Translations under genes and position numbers: made by a program
Source: Semisulcospira habei
Lineage: Eukaryota; Mollusca; Gastropoda; Semisulcospiridae
Reading direction: 5' to 3'
Assembly (NCBI GenBank): GCA_036245525.1
Contig: BTPG01000004.1
Span: 207,890,899-207,954,898, forward strand
DNA length: 64,000 nucleotides
Part shown: piece by piece, positions 62,031 to 64,000 of the stretch
How positions within the stretch are numbered: position 1 is the stretch's first letter
Layout: each line of letters starts with the position of its first letter
The notes under the pieces: model-generated
The model's input: the letters and a program-made list of their open reading frames with translations, nothing else
What the model was told of the DNA's origin: nothing
Databases searched by the model: none

Positions 62031-64000
62031 GTTAGTTAGTTATTTGGGTTTAACGCCGAGCAGGCGACTAAGGCCATCTCACGGCGGGATGGGTAAAAAT
62101 CTGGTCAGCCAGACTAAAAGCAAGGTCTTAAGACAAGATGTAAATATAGATTAAAAATCTCAGGCTAAAATGTCGCACATGTCTGGAAAAGAAACGTCTA
62201 CAGACTCTCAAAAAGGGCAAATAAAAAATTCACATAGTCTATGAATGCTCAGATCTTGTTAAAAATATTGCATTCTCTCAAAAAATTGAAGATTTTGTCC
62301 GGGGGAACATCCCGGAACAAAACCTTCAAGGAGTCTGCTGTGAAGTGTTTATATCTGGTGTCAATTAGGTCAGCACAATACAGCAAAAAGTGTCGAACAG
62401 AAAACTGCTCATCACAGGCAAAACACCATGGACGCTCATCCTGTTTAAGTAAGTAAGAGTGCGTAACATATGTGTGCCCGATGTGGAGCCGAGCAAGGAC
62501 AGTCTCCTCACGGCGGCTGCCGCAGCGGAAAGGTAGACTGTCAGACAACTTAGGAAGAGCTTCATGAAGCTTGTTCCCTTCCTCTTTGTCCCACTCGGAC
62601 TGCCACTCGCGGGCTATGTACGCACTAATAACAGGTTTAAAATCACTATAGACAGTCTGTGTGTCAGGGACAGGGTCACTGCGGGCACTGTTGGCAGCAG
62701 AATCTGCGATTCTGTTGCCTTCGATGCCCACATGGCCTGGGACCCAAATAAAAATGATGTCATAATATTCCTTCATCAAGTCCGCGTAGAGCTCTCTAAT
62801 CTGCACCAGCATTGGATGGTCTGTTCCCGCGCCCTGAAGGGCCTGCAGGGCAGAAAGAGAGTCAGACAGAATCAGGAAGTTCCTTTCCCGAGACTGATAG
62901 GCATGCTTGAGTGCTAGCAGAATGGCCTGCAGTTCTGCACTAAATACAGAGGAATGGTCAGGGAGACGGAGCTTAAATGGGCGTCTAGGATGGCGAGAGG
63001 ACACTGCAGCCGCAGCCACTCTTCCATCCTCAGACTTGGACCCATCCGTATAAAGACGACAATAGCCAGGAAAAATTGAAAGGAGTTCATTGAGGCTCTG
63101 TTGGTATATGGCTGGTGGAGTACAATCCTTCTTGTGGGCAGTCAAGTCCAGCAAGATGTCAGGAACTGGTAGTAGCCAGGGTGGAGTGACGTGTTGCAGA
63201 GATTCCGAAACTTTGTCCAGGTCCACTCCGGCCGCCTGCAGATGAGGTCGGACACGGAAGGAAAGTGGACGGACAGCTCCCGGATGGGCATCGTAAATCT
63301 CTGCAAACGACGGGTTAAAAACACAATCATAGGCAGGATTTTCTGGATGGGCCTTCAGCTTCAGAACGTAGCTGAGCATGAGGCGGATGCGGCGGAGCCT
63401 GAGAGAAGGCTCCCCTGCCTCTGCATACAGACTAGGAACTGGAGATGTCCTGAAGGCTCCCAGACATATGCGCAGACCTTGATGGTGAATTGTGTTCAGA
63501 CGCTGCAGAACAGACTTGGAAGCCGAGCCATATACCACAGAGCCGTAATCCAGTTTGGACCGAACAAGGGCCCGGTACAGTCGAAGTAAGACGATGCGGT
63601 CTGCACCCCAGTCAGTACGACCAACGACACGAAGAATGTCGAGGGCCTTCCGACAAGAGGTTCTAAGGTAGTTAACATGGTTGCAGAAGGTCAATCTTTT
63701 GTCAAAGATGACCCCCAGAAACTTAGCCTCTTCAGCCACCTTAATTGGCACTCCAGCAATGCTCAGGCTAGGTTCTGGAAAAAATTTCGTCTGGTTAGTA
63801 AAATGCACACAGACTGTCTTGGAGGGCGAGAATCTGAATCCATTGAGAGACACCCACCCCTGGATGCGATCAACGCACAGCTGCAAGCGCCTCTCAAGGG
63901 ACGCAAGTCCTCGACCTCGTGCACACAAAGCAAAGTCGTCCACAAACAAAGAGCATTCAGAATCATCCTTGACGGCCTTTACAATGTTATTTATTTTAAT
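62030..64000 (-). mobile_element. LINE with C-terminal RNase H (I-group-like), right end cut by window
   Basis: 3' UTR 62,240-62,032 ending in (CTAA)n. The coding frame runs from beyond 64,000 to a stop at 62,249. Seen domains: RT active site LFVDDFALC (about 63,949), thumb (AKFLGVIFDKRLTF, LLRLYRALVRSKLDYGSVVYG), and RNase H with LYTDGSKSEDG, VFSAELQAI, LILSDSLSALQAL and WVPGHVGIEGNRIADSAA. A final Cys/His motif follows (C-x2-C-x7-H-x4-C, in WCFACDEQFSVRHFLLYC). RNase H after RT places it with I/Jockey-group LINEs. The visible frame has no lesion, so it is young. It lies in PRRC2 sense orientation. Confidence 0.88.

Overview
This is a eukaryotic, animal, most probably molluscan (marine gastropod-like) window. 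The reasons are GT-AG spliced exons, very sparse coding sequence, a PRRC2-family host gene, tRNA-derived SINEs, a (CAAT)n-tailed retroposon, and a dense load of DIRS-type retrotransposons and short palindromic DNA transposons. No bacterial or viral gene organisation is seen.

Host genes: the clearest is the 3' end of a PRRC2 (BAT2-like) gene on the minus strand. Five exons (59,994-59,781; 59,348-59,231; 58,777-58,439; 37,482-37,275; 34,882-34,326) have matching splice sites and phases and encode the last ~478 residues, ending at a TAG stop. One intron is ~21 kb because several retrotransposons sit in it. A second, convergent gene on the plus strand ends near the left edge, with a 47-codon terminal exon at 1,367-1,510 whose product I do not recognise.

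Mobile DNA: about 39 kb (about 61%) is made of DIRS-like tyrosine-recombinase retrotransposons: A (3,518-9,438, +), B (16,003-22,828, +), D (26,908-33,334, -), C (37,910-44,757, -), E (45,091-51,522, -), a 5' fragment C' (51,850-53,108, -) and F (53,113-58,371, -). The six larger ones carry an internal complementary region that joins the outer edges of the two ends, the hallmark of DIRS circular intermediates. ORF1 (gag-like) begins with a conserved Cys-rich cassette. It is followed by RT, RNase H and a methyltransferase-like region, with an overlapping tyrosine recombinase. Every element is damaged. E is the best preserved, with an open recombinase frame.

Other layers: the DIRS copies carry later insertions. 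These are a 391-bp retroposon with a 15-bp target duplication in B, a 5S-rRNA-derived sequence in A, a hAT-like element holding a LINE fragment in C, and a LINE fragment with its own TIR insertion in F. A longer copy of that LINE runs off the right edge (62,030-64,000, -). The spaces between DIRS copies (1-3.5 kb, 9.4-16 kb, 22.8-26.9 kb, 33.3-37.9 kb, 58.8-62 kb) hold several families of short hairpin-forming elements. Many of these are bounded by TTAA as piggyBac-type MITEs are. There is also a piggyBac-like relic, a ~155-bp tandem repeat rich in AGGTCA half-sites, and several uninterrupted G or C tracts of 20-31 bases.
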